A stretch of DNA of 64,000 bases from Dictyobacter formicarum. GTDB taxonomy: Bacteria > Chloroflexota > Ktedonobacteria > Ktedonobacterales > Ktedonobacteraceae. Below are positions 34,996 to 45,098 of the stretch, piece by piece. Made by a program: the position numbers and the translations under genes. The stretch's first letter is position 1; every line of letters starts with the position of its first letter. The notes below the pieces were generated by a model, which saw only the letters and a program-made list of their open reading frames with translations, was not told where the DNA came from and did no database searches. The stretch covers positions 434,001-498,000 of the forward strand of contig NZ_BNJJ01000001.1 of assembly GCF_016587435.1 (NCBI RefSeq), read 5' to 3'.

Positions 34996-37900
34996 TCAGA
35001 AATCAGTTGATCGTACCTCGACCATACCAGTCCCTAGCAGTTGTTCTAAGGACGTTACGAGTGTCTCACTATAGCCGAGCGTATTGTTGCCTGGAGTCAA
35101 AAGGGCCTGCCATTCATGGTTTGAAACGATAATGTCATAGTGATCACGTCCCGGGTGCTGCTGGATGCAGTGCTTCAAATCTTGTATTTTGATCAAGTCG
35201 TCTGAAACGGAAAGCTCATCGTCGCCACTGAGTTGGAGGTGCAGCCAGACATGATAGCGTTTGCGATTCATCTCTTCTTCCACTGCCTGCAAGGCTGATA
35301 CGGCATTGCAAAGGATTAATGGCTCATCTCGACGAATCTGAACCTCGCCATGAATGATGAGCACCACACCCTCTTCCCATTTCTCACTACTTTCAGCATA
35401 TAGACGAGGAAAGACTGTTACACTTATTGAACCAGTCATATCTTCTACCTGACATACACACATAGCATCACCTTTTTTCGTGGTGATCTTGCGTACATCT
35501 TTGATCAAGCCACCCAAAACGACCTTTTGTCTCTCCAGTTCCGCACTGATCTCTCCAGCAGTGCATGTGACCACATCCTTCAACACCTCTGCCAAATAGG
35601 AAAGAGGATGATTCGAAAGATACACGCCCAGCACATCTTTCTCCCAATTCAACAGGTGCTGACGCGAAATCTGCGGATACTGCTCATTGAGTTGAAAGCC
35701 AAAGGCCTCAGGCACTGTTTCGGCACTTTCAAACAAGCTCACTAAACCTTGCAACCGTGCCGTACGTTCGTGTTTACCAAAGAGCATCGCTCGCTCTAGA
35801 GAACCAAGCAGCTTTGGACGATTGCTTGCCGCCAAACAATCCATCGCCCCTGCTTTGGTCAGTGTCTCTATCACCCCTTTCCCAACACAGCGCGTATCAA
35901 CACGGGCACAAAAATCTCCCAGTGAGGTAAAGGGTCCACCATCAATGCGGGCACGTACAATTTCAAGAATAGGTCCTTCTCCAACACCCTTGATCGCACG
36001 AAGTCCAAAGCGCACGCCACCCTGCTCAATTCGAAAACCCATCTCACTTTTGTTGATGTCCGGTCCCAAAATTTCAACCCCTAAGCGCTTGCACTCCAAA
36101 ACTGCATTGGCGATCTTTTTCGCATCGTCAGACACAGCAGTCAGGGTTGCGGCCATAAATTCGGCTGTGTAGTTGGCTTTGAGATAGGCGCAATAAAAAG
36201 CAACCACGGCATAACTGGCGGCATGAGGCTTGTTAAAACCATACCCACCAAACGGCTCAATCAGGGTGAAGAGCCGTTCAGCATTTTCTGGAGCGACGCC
36301 ATTCGCGATACAACCACGAATGAAATCACTGCGATAGCCTGCCACCTCATCCATTTTCTTTTTGCTGAGAGCCTTGCGAAACTTATGTGCTTTGCCCCAG
36401 GAAAAGCCTGCAATATGTACGGCTATAAACAATACTTGATCCTGATAGACAATAATGCCATAGAATTCATCAAGCCAGGTCGCCAAACGAGGATCAAGAT
36501 ACGTCACCTTTTTGCGCCCATGCTTGGCATCAATAAAATCTGGAATGCTCTCCATCGGGCCTGGGCGATAGAGGGCCACCATCGCCATAATGTCTTCAAT
36601 TCGATTGGGAACCAGTTGCTTGATATATTCGCGCATCTTGGCACCTTCGAGTTGAAAGATTCCAGTCGTTTCTCCAGCGGCAAGCAGGGCAAACGCTTTA
36701 GCTCGGCGTGCATTTTGTCTCTCGTCACCAGCAACTTCTTCCAGTGGGATTTTCTCTAGTACGACCTCTTCCTGTCGTTCTGCACGCACGAACGCAATGG
36801 TCGTGTCCAGGATCGTCAGGTTGACCAGGCCAAGGAAGTCAAACTTGATCAGCCCTAACTCCTCAAGATGGATCTGTTCATATTGAGTCACGCGTCCCTG
36901 CGCAGGATCTTTGGGATCCTTCGAACGAAGCGGAACAAATGCTTCCAGCGGTGCATGGCCAACCACGACGCCAGCGGCATGCACGCCAGTCGAACGCACC
37001 GTCCCTTCTATCTTCAACGCCTGCTTGAGAATCTCCTGAGCCTGTTCATGGTGTTGGGCAAGCTGTTGGAGCTCTGGCACCTCATCTATGGCTCCCTGTA
37101 ACGTCACATTGGGGCCCGTCGGAATCAATTGACTCATCCGATCTCCAACCTCTTGCAATGCAAGGACGCGAGCAACATCTTTGACCGCATTCTTGGCTCC
37201 CATCGTATTAAACGTCACTAGTTGAGCCACACACTCAGGTCCATATTTTGCGCTCACATAAGCAATCACCTCTTCGCGGCGATTGTCCTGAAAATCCATA
37301 TCAATATCAGGCATGTCTTCACGTTCAGGCGTAAAGAAACGTTCAAACGGCAACTGATAGCGTAATGGATCCACATTGGTGATTCCCAGCACATAGGCCA
37401 GTAAACAACCTGCTGCTGAACCCCTCGCCGAACAGCGTATGCCACGCGAACGCGCATAATTGACAAAATCCCATTCAATTAAAAAATAATCAACAAAACC
37501 TTTCTGAGCAATGACATTAAACTCGTAATCCAGCTGCCGCTGCACCGGCTCAGTCATTTCTCCAAACTGCTCTTTCACTCCTTGCAAGCATAGGGCATAC
37601 AGATATTCATCGGGTGAGGCATAGTCTGGTGGAATCGGGTAAAAATGCGGCAGGTGTGCTTTTACAGACAAAGGATCGACGTCACACTGCTCGGCGATAC
37701 GGACGGTATTCCATAGCGCCTCTGGCAGTTCCGCAAAGAGCTCGAACATCTGCTGGGGGCTCCGTAAAAAGAATTCGGCACTTTCAAACTGAAAATGTTT
37801 GGGATTTGAGAGGGTATCTTGTGTCTGCACGCACAGCAATATTTCGTGCGTATGGGCGTCCTGGGCGTCAATATAATGTAAGTCATTAGTTGCAATCAGT

Positions 37901-38520
37901 GGCACATCCAGTTCTTTATGCATCCGATAGAGTTGCTTATTGACGACTTCCTGCTCGGGATAGCCCTGATGGACCTGCAGCTCTAAATAATAGTTGTCTG
38001 GACCGAGCACATCGCGATACCATCGCACGACCTTACAGGCCTCTTCATATTGTTCTTTCAATAAGAGTTGTGGCACCTCACCGCCGAGGCAGGTCGAGGT
38101 CGCAATAATGCCCTCACCATATTGGGCTAACAGTGCTTTATCCATGCGCGGCTTATTGGCGCGCAACCCCTCGGTATTCGCAATGGTTACCAGGCGCAAC
38201 AGATTCCGATATCCCGTGGTATTTTTTGCTAACAAGAGCAAGTGAGAATAATCATGCCGCCCTGCGGGGAGTCGCTTGTGCTCGTGCATATGGTCCACCA
38301 GATAGCTCTCAACCCCAAGCACTGGATGCACTCCCTCAGACCGGCACACTTTATAAAAATCCAATACCCCATACATCGTTCCATGGTCAGTAATTGCAAG
38401 ATGGGACATCCCTAGTTCTTTTGAGCGTTTCGCCAGTTTCTTTACGCGGCTCAAACCATCGAGCAGCGAATACTCAGTATGAACATGCAAATGGGCAAAC
38501 TCAGGGGCACTACTCCTCAT
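34996..38520 (-). CDS. dnaE: DNA polymerase III alpha subunit (DnaE)
   Basis: 1174 residues behind GTAGGAAATT. The PHP domain opens the protein (HLHVHTEYSLLDG at about residue 10, AITDHGTMYG at about 42). The polymerase palm carries PDIDMDFQDNRREEVIAYV near residue 404, holding two catalytic aspartates, and GAKNAVKDVARVL. The Pol III fingers include GIIVYQDQVLFIAV and KAHKFRKALSKKK. There are helix-hairpin-helix (IKGVGEGPI) and OB-fold (VVLGGLIKDVRKI, MTGSISVTVFP) segments near the C-terminus. It is the replicative polymerase subunit of the DnaE1 type, without an exonuclease insertion. Whether it is the only copy in the genome cannot be known here. Confidence 0.95.
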   Translation of the reverse strand: MRSSAPEFAHLHVHTEYSLLDGLSRVKKLAKRSKELGMSHLAITDHGTMYGVLDFYKVCRSEGVHPVLGVESYLVDHMHEHKRLPAGRHDYSHLLLLAKNTTGYRNLLRLVTIANTEGLRANKPRMDKALLAQYGEGIIATSTCLGGEVPQLLLKEQYEEACKVVRWYRDVLGPDNYYLELQVHQGYPEQEVVNKQLYRMHKELDVPLIATNDLHYIDAQDAHTHEILLCVQTQDTLSNPKHFQFESAEFFLRSPQQMFELFAELPEALWNTVRIAEQCDVDPLSVKAHLPHFYPIPPDYASPDEYLYALCLQGVKEQFGEMTEPVQRQLDYEFNVIAQKGFVDYFLIEWDFVNYARSRGIRCSARGSAAGCLLAYVLGITNVDPLRYQLPFERFFTPEREDMPDIDMDFQDNRREEVIAYVSAKYGPECVAQLVTFNTMGAKNAVKDVARVLALQEVGDRMSQLIPTGPNVTLQGAIDEVPELQQLAQHHEQAQEILKQALKIEGTVRSTGVHAAGVVVGHAPLEAFVPLRSKDPKDPAQGRVTQYEQIHLEELGLIKFDFLGLVNLTILDTTIAFVRAERQEEVVLEKIPLEEVAGDERQNARRAKAFALLAAGETTGIFQLEGAKMREYIKQLVPNRIEDIMAMVALYRPGPMESIPDFIDAKHGRKKVTYLDPRLATWLDEFYGIIVYQDQVLFIAVHIAGFSWGKAHKFRKALSKKKMDEVAGYRSDFIRGCIANGVAPENAERLFTLIEPFGGYGFNKPHAASYAVVAFYCAYLKANYTAEFMAATLTAVSDDAKKIANAVLECKRLGVEILGPDINKSEMGFRIEQGGVRFGLRAIKGVGEGPILEIVRARIDGGPFTSLGDFCARVDTRCVGKGVIETLTKAGAMDCLAASNRPKLLGSLERAMLFGKHERTARLQGLVSLFESAETVPEAFGFQLNEQYPQISRQHLLNWEKDVLGVYLSNHPLSYLAEVLKDVVTCTAGEISAELERQKVVLGGLIKDVRKITTKKGDAMCVCQVEDMTGSISVTVFPRLYAESSEKWEEGVVLIIHGEVQIRRDEPLILCNAVSALQAVEEEMNRKRYHVWLHLQLSGDDELSVSDDLIKIQDLKHCIQQHPGRDHYDIIVSNHEWQALLTPGNNTLGYSETLVTSLEQLLGTGMVEVRSTDF

Positions 38521-38695
38521 AATTTCCTACTTCCTCTTCCTCAAAATACAACAATCTGTAGAGTTAGCCAGGTCGCCATAGATAGAATATATGTTCTAAT
38601 CATAACACAACAAAAAATACTGTTTTCTGCTCTATCCAGCACACCATAGCCATACAAGATAGCCAGATTGGATCATGTTACAAAGCTCAAGATAA

Positions 38696-41600
38696 TCACA
38701 TAGGAGGACGCCTGCTGACTGCTTCCAGCACATGGCGCCAGAGGTCATAGACGACTTGTTCTTGCTTGCGATCAATTCCAAGCAAACGATTCAGATGGAG
38801 ATGAGCCAGGCTTCCAAGGATATGCTCAGGATTATTCCAGAGCAGGTTTTGTTTTGTCAGAACATGGATTCGCTTCATGATGTGTGCAGCCATCGGCTCT
38901 TGGGAGGCAAACAGCGAAGTGATGATTTGCCGCTGTGCAACAAGAAATTCATCTTGATCATCTTCATGGCGCCAGGGAAAAAGAAGCGACGTCAACTGTT
39001 TACGATGAGTGCGAAATGCCTCCCTGGAAGCATAGGAGTGGCTATGTTTCCGAGCATACCCAAGTCGAGCTGACAAATCATATCCCCAGAAGCGAAAAAG
39101 AAGATCCAGGCTCATCACAGCAACGACCAGAGGAGCGCAGGTCAGCCGTTTGGTATACTGTAACGCAACAAGCTCACTGAGCACATCGCTATTCGAAGAA
39201 AAGAAACGCTCAATATCTCCCATCAATGCTGGCCCACCATAGCGTTCAATTTCTCGTTCATAGGAGGCTATATGCAAATTCGTCACCACCCCAGCATGCA
39301 CAAGCTGATTGGCCCAGGAAAGCACCTGCTCGAGCAATATTCCCTTGACCTCAGGTATCCTGGCACGAAAACGCAGGCGCAGGTGGGGGTCAGGATCAGC
39401 ATACCGGAGATAAAACCACTCATCGCACAGATGTTCATTACGCACTTGCTTCACAATTTCGCGCAATGGGCCTGTAATCAATTCATCCTGGAACAGTGGT
39501 GCAATATATACCTTGAGATACATCCATTCCTCGCCAGGAAGAAAACGCCGGTCTTCGGTTGGGACAATCAACGGGTACATCGATGGCAGCTTATCAACTG
39601 CTCCAGGCTGCGTGGAACTAGAAGACCGAAGGACTAGTGGCATGACCATCTCAGCTGTGTAGGGTGCCTGCTGTGCATCACGGCAAATCACATGCTCAAA
39701 ATCGGGAAGCATTTCTTGTAAACACACCGGTGATCCCTGCTGCGCTTGCTTCAATTCAGACCACAATTCCAGAGCCAGAAGGGGATTTTCAAGATCGAGC
39801 AACAGGCGCTGATCAAGTGTCGTCAGATAGACATAACGAGGAACACGCCAGCGTTGCCGCCATCGCTGAAGGCCAATAAACCAACGGACCTCTTCGTTGC
39901 CAGTTCCCTCTGGCTGAATATCCATCAAGCGCACATGCCATTGTGCAAGGCTCAAGACAATTTTTTTATAGACGACCCGCGGTAAAAAAGGAGCGATGCG
40001 CATCATCCCCCAATTAAATGACTCAGGGTAGGGCGAACCATCTTCAGCAATTTCCAATAAAAATCGACAAATATTTGGCGCAAAGCGTACATTCAGCATA
40101 CTCCGCTGATATACCTTGACCTCTTTGCCCAAACGCAATGAGCGTACATAAAAGCGCTTCCCTCGTACACCAACCACCAGATCCTCAAGAGACAACACAA
40201 ACTCCTTGGGCCGCGATGGCATCGTGTTCACGGCAATCTCATATGGATGCAACGGTGGGCGCAACGAAACGTTGGCACCACGTACATCGGATGGCAAATA
40301 GGAAAGGTCAGCAAACACGACATCTGGGAATAAGGCTTCTACCTCACGGGCGGCAGCTTGAAGAGTTGTCACTGCGGATTCGCCCAGAACCTGAGCAAAA
40401 CGGCCAATAGCTCGTCCACCTGGCACAATCCCCTGGATGATCAGCGCGTCCCAGTTGCCCTGATTGATTGCCGCCGCAGAAGTGGCCTGTACCTGAAAAA
40501 AGACATCAATTTCTGGGGGTGCAGGATATCCAGACGAAGGCATCCATTGCGTCAGTTTTTGAATCAGATCGTCGGTGAGCACAATTTCAATCTGCTGTTT
40601 ATTCAAGGCTTGAAACAGAAGACCGCACAAGAGCCGATCGCGTGCCTGCTCTTGTTTGAGTGGAGATTCTACGGCGGGTAACGGATACTCTCTGGAAGGG
40701 CGGGTATAGTTTGGAGGAGCACCCAGGCCCTCCTCAATGCTTAATAAACGCAGCAGCGGCACCTCCTCCATCCCGTATTTATGCACAAACGCTGCTCGAT
40801 AACGCTCAAGGGACTGAAGCCCCTTTGGATGAGTGCCAAGACGTAATAACACATCAGCCGCTTCTACAACAGAGTCAGCAATGTTCACATGAAGAGTCGG
40901 CTTCTCCATTGTCAGTGCCGCATCAACCTGCACCAGTGGATGCCGATATCCTGGAACGAGCGTTTCCTGACACGCAAACAATGCAGAGAGATCTTTCTCC
41001 AATTGATCACAATCTGACACACCCGATCGTTGAACGTTTTGAAGCGCTTGCTCCAATACAGTAAGTTCATCCTGCACATGTTGCATCCAAGAAGATGGTG
41101 GTAATGTGTGCAGATGCTGCAGCATAAAGGCAGTTGGTTCACCGCCTGTCAGTGGTGGGTGGAACGTACTGATGAGAGCATGGGCATTCCAGAGTTGCTG
41201 AAGCACAAGATGGATCTGAGGTTCAGGTATCTGAGGAAATGCAAGAGACAGGGCAGTAACGAGATCAACATACAAGATCGGTTGGCGTGCAAGCTCAAGA
41301 ATAGAGCGTAAGAGCGGAACAGCGCGGAGAGAAAGTGTCTCTTTCCCATTGTTCCCAGGCTCATCAATAGAAGTGATAAGTACCCGATTTCCAACTACAT
41401 GTGCCGTTGAGTTCACCATCAAATGCATCTGTCCCAAAGCCGGCTTTTGTTGCTCGCGTTCACGCACAAAGGCATACAACCATCCAAGGTCCGGTCGCAC
41501 ATGGAGATGACCAAGTGCTCGTTCTCCAAGGGAAAGCTGCGTTGAATCATCGGTAATAGTGCCAAGAGCTACTCCCGCAAATAACCCAAAGGGTGTTGCT

Positions 41601-41968
41601 CGGGTGCTCATACGCACAATATACCGAACAAGTCGGGAGTAGACGCGTTTCATACGGGCAGGCGAAACAGTATCATGCTGAAGACGTGCAAACCCCTGTA
41701 CCAGATCCTGGCTAGCCAACAATACTGCCATACGCAAAAAGGAAGAATCTGTCATCAGCGTACACACCTGTTCATATCCTTGTTGCAGCACGCCCGAAAA
41801 CCGCTCATCAAGATCATCTATCTGGTTCGTATCAAGTGGGCAATCCTGTGTCGTCAGACGCAAAAATACGGTGAGAGGTAACGCTGGCACACGCACCAAA
41901 AACGCCCCAATTGTACGATACATGGGTTGATCCTGTGCCGGAGCAAGCAACGGATGATCGGTTTCCAT
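38696..41968 (-). CDS. lanB: Class I lanthipeptide dehydratase (full-length LanB)
   Basis: 1090 residues with both LanB parts: an N-terminal glutamylation domain (about 20-750: FLRLTTQDC, YSRLVRYIVRMSTRATPFGLF, SLRPPLHPYEIAVN, RFYVRSLRLGKEV) and a C-terminal SpaB_C elimination domain (WMYLKVYIAPLFQDELI, EWFYLRYADPDPHLRLRFR). In class I lanthipeptides this enzyme uses glutamyl-tRNA to dehydrate Ser and Thr in the precursor. It is the third gene of the leftward lanA-lanC-lanB unit, 80 nt after lanC. The start has an AAAGGGA site. No frameshift is seen. Confidence 0.92.
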   Translation of the reverse strand: METDHPLLAPAQDQPMYRTIGAFLVRVPALPLTVFLRLTTQDCPLDTNQIDDLDERFSGVLQQGYEQVCTLMTDSSFLRMAVLLASQDLVQGFARLQHDTVSPARMKRVYSRLVRYIVRMSTRATPFGLFAGVALGTITDDSTQLSLGERALGHLHVRPDLGWLYAFVREREQQKPALGQMHLMVNSTAHVVGNRVLITSIDEPGNNGKETLSLRAVPLLRSILELARQPILYVDLVTALSLAFPQIPEPQIHLVLQQLWNAHALISTFHPPLTGGEPTAFMLQHLHTLPPSSWMQHVQDELTVLEQALQNVQRSGVSDCDQLEKDLSALFACQETLVPGYRHPLVQVDAALTMEKPTLHVNIADSVVEAADVLLRLGTHPKGLQSLERYRAAFVHKYGMEEVPLLRLLSIEEGLGAPPNYTRPSREYPLPAVESPLKQEQARDRLLCGLLFQALNKQQIEIVLTDDLIQKLTQWMPSSGYPAPPEIDVFFQVQATSAAAINQGNWDALIIQGIVPGGRAIGRFAQVLGESAVTTLQAAAREVEALFPDVVFADLSYLPSDVRGANVSLRPPLHPYEIAVNTMPSRPKEFVLSLEDLVVGVRGKRFYVRSLRLGKEVKVYQRSMLNVRFAPNICRFLLEIAEDGSPYPESFNWGMMRIAPFLPRVVYKKIVLSLAQWHVRLMDIQPEGTGNEEVRWFIGLQRWRQRWRVPRYVYLTTLDQRLLLDLENPLLALELWSELKQAQQGSPVCLQEMLPDFEHVICRDAQQAPYTAEMVMPLVLRSSSSTQPGAVDKLPSMYPLIVPTEDRRFLPGEEWMYLKVYIAPLFQDELITGPLREIVKQVRNEHLCDEWFYLRYADPDPHLRLRFRARIPEVKGILLEQVLSWANQLVHAGVVTNLHIASYEREIERYGGPALMGDIERFFSSNSDVLSELVALQYTKRLTCAPLVVAVMSLDLLFRFWGYDLSARLGYARKHSHSYASREAFRTHRKQLTSLLFPWRHEDDQDEFLVAQRQIITSLFASQEPMAAHIMKRIHVLTKQNLLWNNPEHILGSLAHLHLNRLLGIDRKQEQVVYDLWRHVLEAVSRRPPM

Positions 41969-42048
41969 GAAAACTTCCCTTTCTCAAATCAAAGAAAGAC
42001 CATGCTCACTCTTTGAAATTTTCTGCATCAATACCAATCAGGGGCAAC

Positions 42049-43359
42049 TCATGAAAGCAACAGAGCACGATCCCATACAGGCGGAACATCTGTGCTCGCA
42101 GCCAAAAGAGCCAGCAAGGTGCCAGATACACCAAGAAGAAGACCAAGAGAATTGACGTGTCGTTTCGACTGGAATCTATATCGAAATCCCAGCGGGGCAT
42201 CCATGTCCGCTTCACCAAGGATCTGTTCAACTAAGTGAATGACGAGTTTTCGTACATCATACCGGCCAGTTTCCTGAAAAAAATGCGTACAGATCAACAA
42301 CAACCCGGCCTGGCCATGACAGAGAGTTAAAGGGTCAATCCGACGAGTTTCGGCGGGGCGCTTCAGCAGAGCATCCAGACCATGGTGGACACGTTGCTGC
42401 AACTTCAGATCAGGCAATGCTTGCTCAGCAATCCACAAGCTTCTGAGAACGCCTGGAGCCCCATAACACCAACCAGACCTGGCAGGAATCTGAGACCGAT
42501 CAGGATTTGCAAAGGATGTCACTGGAACAACATCCGGCCAATCAATCCCCCAGGCAGTCTCAACATACTGTTCTGCCAACCAGGAAGCCAGAAGCCGAAT
42601 GGCGGTATCCTGCCCCTTCATCCGATAACCAGCCCGCCATGCCAAAGATAGGGCAGCTAAAGGGCCTGCGATACCATGAGCCATCCCACAATTAATCACC
42701 GGTGTTGTGAGTTGCCGTCGGTGCGCTACTGGGAAGAAATCAGCTGGGACAGCCCATGATTGATAGTGCTGCTTCTTTTCGCTCATCACAAATTGGATCA
42801 GGAGATGAAGCAGACGCTCAATTGCTTCCTGAATAATACCAATATGAACACCCGTGCGTACCAAAGATGCAAGGACACCAGAAACGCCAACAATAAGATC
42901 GTATTGGAACAGCATTTCGTCATCGGTCAGCGTGCACCAATAGCAATCCAGGACCTGTCGAGCTAAACGTTGATCCAAATCGTGTCGAACCCAGATGAAA
43001 CGATCATCCTGCTCACCAAACAGGGACAGCAGCAACGTCATCCCCGCCGTTCCTTTGGAAAGGTTGGGATGATCGAAGGAGTGATCATGGGTAGATTCAA
43101 CGGCCCGATCAAGATATGTATGCGCGACATCCAGCCATTTCTGTTCCTGGATACAACGCGCAAGAAATAGATAGAACAGTGCCAGGCTGGGAAATCCAGC
43201 TACCAGCGATGTATCCCACCAATACAAAGGATCTACGTCATGTACCAAAGCGATCACAGTATTTGGATCTGCCAACCGATCTGCTACAGGCAAAATAACC
43301 TGAAAAACGCGTTCGCGTAGCGCCGGGTCAATCGATACCATCCAAGCATGCTGCATCAT
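42049..43359 (-). CDS. lanC: Lanthionine synthetase cyclase (LanC)
   Basis: ATG 43359 is chosen because AAGGAG lies 8 nt upstream, while GTG 43365 is too close to it. The 436-residue product shows the alpha/alpha-barrel and the zinc and base residues of NisC-type cyclases: GMAHGIAG (H228), WCYGAPGV (C298) and CHGQAGLL (C347, H348). It should add Cys thiols to dehydrated Ser/Thr in the LanA core to form (methyl)lanthionine rings in the cytoplasm. It lies between the lanA stem-loop and lanB. Confidence 0.93.
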   Translation of the reverse strand: MMQHAWMVSIDPALRERVFQVILPVADRLADPNTVIALVHDVDPLYWWDTSLVAGFPSLALFYLFLARCIQEQKWLDVAHTYLDRAVESTHDHSFDHPNLSKGTAGMTLLLSLFGEQDDRFIWVRHDLDQRLARQVLDCYWCTLTDDEMLFQYDLIVGVSGVLASLVRTGVHIGIIQEAIERLLHLLIQFVMSEKKQHYQSWAVPADFFPVAHRRQLTTPVINCGMAHGIAGPLAALSLAWRAGYRMKGQDTAIRLLASWLAEQYVETAWGIDWPDVVPVTSFANPDRSQIPARSGWCYGAPGVLRSLWIAEQALPDLKLQQRVHHGLDALLKRPAETRRIDPLTLCHGQAGLLLICTHFFQETGRYDVRKLVIHLVEQILGEADMDAPLGFRYRFQSKRHVNSLGLLLGVSGTLLALLAASTDVPPVWDRALLLS

Positions 43360-43385
43360 GCCCACAACTCCTTTCCATCAGTAAA

Positions 43386-43421
43386 CCCACAACGGCCCAA
43401 GAGAGCCGCTGTGAGTGTGGG
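43386..43421 (-). promoter_or_regulatory. Stem-loop between lanA and lanC (candidate attenuator)
   Basis: CCCAC (43386-43390) pairs with GTGGG (43417-43421) around an inner, imperfect ACGGC/GCCGCT stem. It lies in the 83-bp lanA-lanC spacer. Partial terminators at this place in lanthipeptide operons keep precursor levels above enzyme levels. No T-run is seen. Confidence 0.5.
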
Positions 43422-43442
43422 CGCAAACCACCAGAAGCATGA

Positions 43443-43625
43443 TCAACAGGCATCAGACCCATCACATGTCGAATCAGTCTTGCAGGTGAGGTAGTCAGAA
43501 CCCTGAATTAATCCAGTAATAGTAGGCTGGGTATGCTCAGTAACACGAATGTCTAGATCAATACCATCATAAGCATCCTGTTGCTCAGCCTGGAATGAAC
43601 CATGCACGAATGTTGTGTTTGCCAT
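43443..43625 (-). CDS. lanA: Class I lanthipeptide precursor peptide (LanA)
   Basis: 60 residues behind AAGGAG. The leader has the class I recognition box in the form GIDLDIRV (residues 21-28; FNLD-like). The probable core ends ...SDYLTCKTDSTCDGSDAC, with Cys 48, 54 and 60 spaced exactly six apart and Ser/Thr at 43, 47, 50, 52, 53 and 57. The last residue is Cys, giving room for a C-terminal ring. The leader cleavage site is not clear; no PR or GG motif stands out (QPTITGLIQG precedes the core). The adjacent lanC and lanB make the call strong. Confidence 0.88.
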   Translation of the reverse strand: MANTTFVHGSFQAEQQDAYDGIDLDIRVTEHTQPTITGLIQGSDYLTCKTDSTCDGSDAC

Positions 43626-44138
43626 GACTAGTTTTCTCCTTCTTCATGTAGAGATAAAAATCAAACAACAGATCAAGAAGAAATAACAGACAAAGTACAT
43701 TCACACTGTGTACTCGTCGCATTTCTCTGCACGTAGAATAACAAAATGCACTCCTTTGCCACTCCTACTATCGACCCTATTTGCTCCGTTACCTCCTACT
43801 CCACTCTACGCAGAAAAAACCTTCCAAACATTTCCAGATATCACAGGCATTTAAATGCTTGGAGTCGTTCAATCGGATCTAGCCAACAGTGTGGTTCGGT
43901 AGGAGCGAAGAAAGCTTTTTCAAGCCAGGTGTAGGAGTTGAGTAGGAAACACAATTGCTACTATGAGAAGTGGTCACCATCAATACAAAATACGCTCCCC
44001 CAGGCAAGAAGAGTTTGGGTATGGGGCAAATAGGAAACAGAGGTTGAACCTGGCTCCATGTGAACACATTCGTGAAAGTTTACATCCTAGAAAGCTTACA
44101 AGTGAACCACTGTGATGAAGAAAGGTCGGAAGCAGACA
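43626..44138. other. Divergent region between lanA and the methyltransferase gene
   Basis: About 510 bp holding promoters for both directions. Two frames (43746-43934 plus, 43879-44067 minus) have no start signal and no recognisable content. No second precursor gene was found when reading both strands for an FNLD-like box with a Cys-rich tail. Confidence 0.5.
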
Positions 44139-45035
44139 ATGGGAATTCTTCTCCATCTCTTTCATAGGAAACGCAAAACACGATCCACAACACACCTCAT
44201 ACCTCGGAGTCCAATTATCACGATCGAAGGTCGGGCACACCGCAGAGACATCCCATACCTCTTGCCTAAAGATGAACAAGAGACGCATCGCCTTGATTTT
44301 CAGCACTTCGGGCTCAAGTTACTGCTAGGAGGCAATTACAAAGCACCAATTGATCCAGCCAGGACGCATAGTATCCTTGATGTTGGGTGCGGAACTGGAC
44401 GATGGATGGCTGAAATGGTGCAAGAGTTTCCACAAGCACATATCTACGGCATCGATACTGATGCTCCTGCACCACATATTCAGTTTTCAGCACGTTGCCA
44501 TTTTAGCCAAAACGATATTCTCCAGGGATTACCGTATGCTGATCATACCTTCCACTATGTGCATCAACGGCTCCTTGTTGGAGGGATTCCAACCTATTAC
44601 TGGCCAGCCACCCTACAGGAGTTGGTGCGTGTCACCCAATCCGGTGGCTGGATTGAGTTGCTAGAGACAGGCAATGTGTATCATAACGCAGGTCCCACCA
44701 CCAAACAGTTACAAGCGTGGTGGGATGAAGGGATGACGACACGCGGCTTTGATCTCTCCATTATGCCAACAATCGATGTCCTGCTTACCAGGCATGGTGT
44801 CATCAATGTGCACATGGAAAAAATCCAGGTCCCCCTGGGAACGTGGGCCGGCCGCCCAGGAGAACTTTTAGGCCTCGACCTGTTCGAAGTATTCAAATCC
44901 TTGAAAGCCGTCTATACCGAAAAACTGGGCATCCAACCAGAGCTTTTTGACCATATGGTTGCACTCCTACCCAAGGAATGGGAGAGCCATCGTACCACTT
45001 ATGAAATGTACTCGGTGTTTGGGCAAAAACCATAA
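44139..45035 (+). CDS. Class I SAM-dependent methyltransferase next to the lanthipeptide operon
   Basis: ATG 44139 has GGAAG 7 nt upstream; in-frame GTG 44112 and ATG 44115 do not. The product (298 aa) has motif I ILDVGCGTGRWMAEM, IYGIDTDAP after strand 2, DILQGLPYADHTFHYVHQRL after strand 4 and SGGWIELLE after strand 5, the Methyltransf_11/25 pattern. It diverges from lanA, so participation in peptide tailoring is possible but unproven. A small unknown gene follows 63 nt downstream. The short basic N-terminus (HRKRKTR) is unlike a signal peptide. Confidence 0.8.
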   Translation: MGILLHLFHRKRKTRSTTHLIPRSPIITIEGRAHRRDIPYLLPKDEQETHRLDFQHFGLKLLLGGNYKAPIDPARTHSILDVGCGTGRWMAEMVQEFPQAHIYGIDTDAPAPHIQFSARCHFSQNDILQGLPYADHTFHYVHQRLLVGGIPTYYWPATLQELVRVTQSGGWIELLETGNVYHNAGPTTKQLQAWWDEGMTTRGFDLSIMPTIDVLLTRHGVINVHMEKIQVPLGTWAGRPGELLGLDLFEVFKSLKAVYTEKLGIQPELFDHMVALLPKEWESHRTTYEMYSVFGQKP

Positions 45036-45098
45036 GGCATACATCAAAAGAAGAACATGCGGCAAGAAGAGTTCAGGAAAGGTGAACAGGAGGCACAT

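Noticed and set aside
43746..43934. Possible second lanthipeptide precursor near lanA
   Set aside because: No FNLD-like leader box and no ribosome site, and the few Cys are not clustered at the C-terminus.
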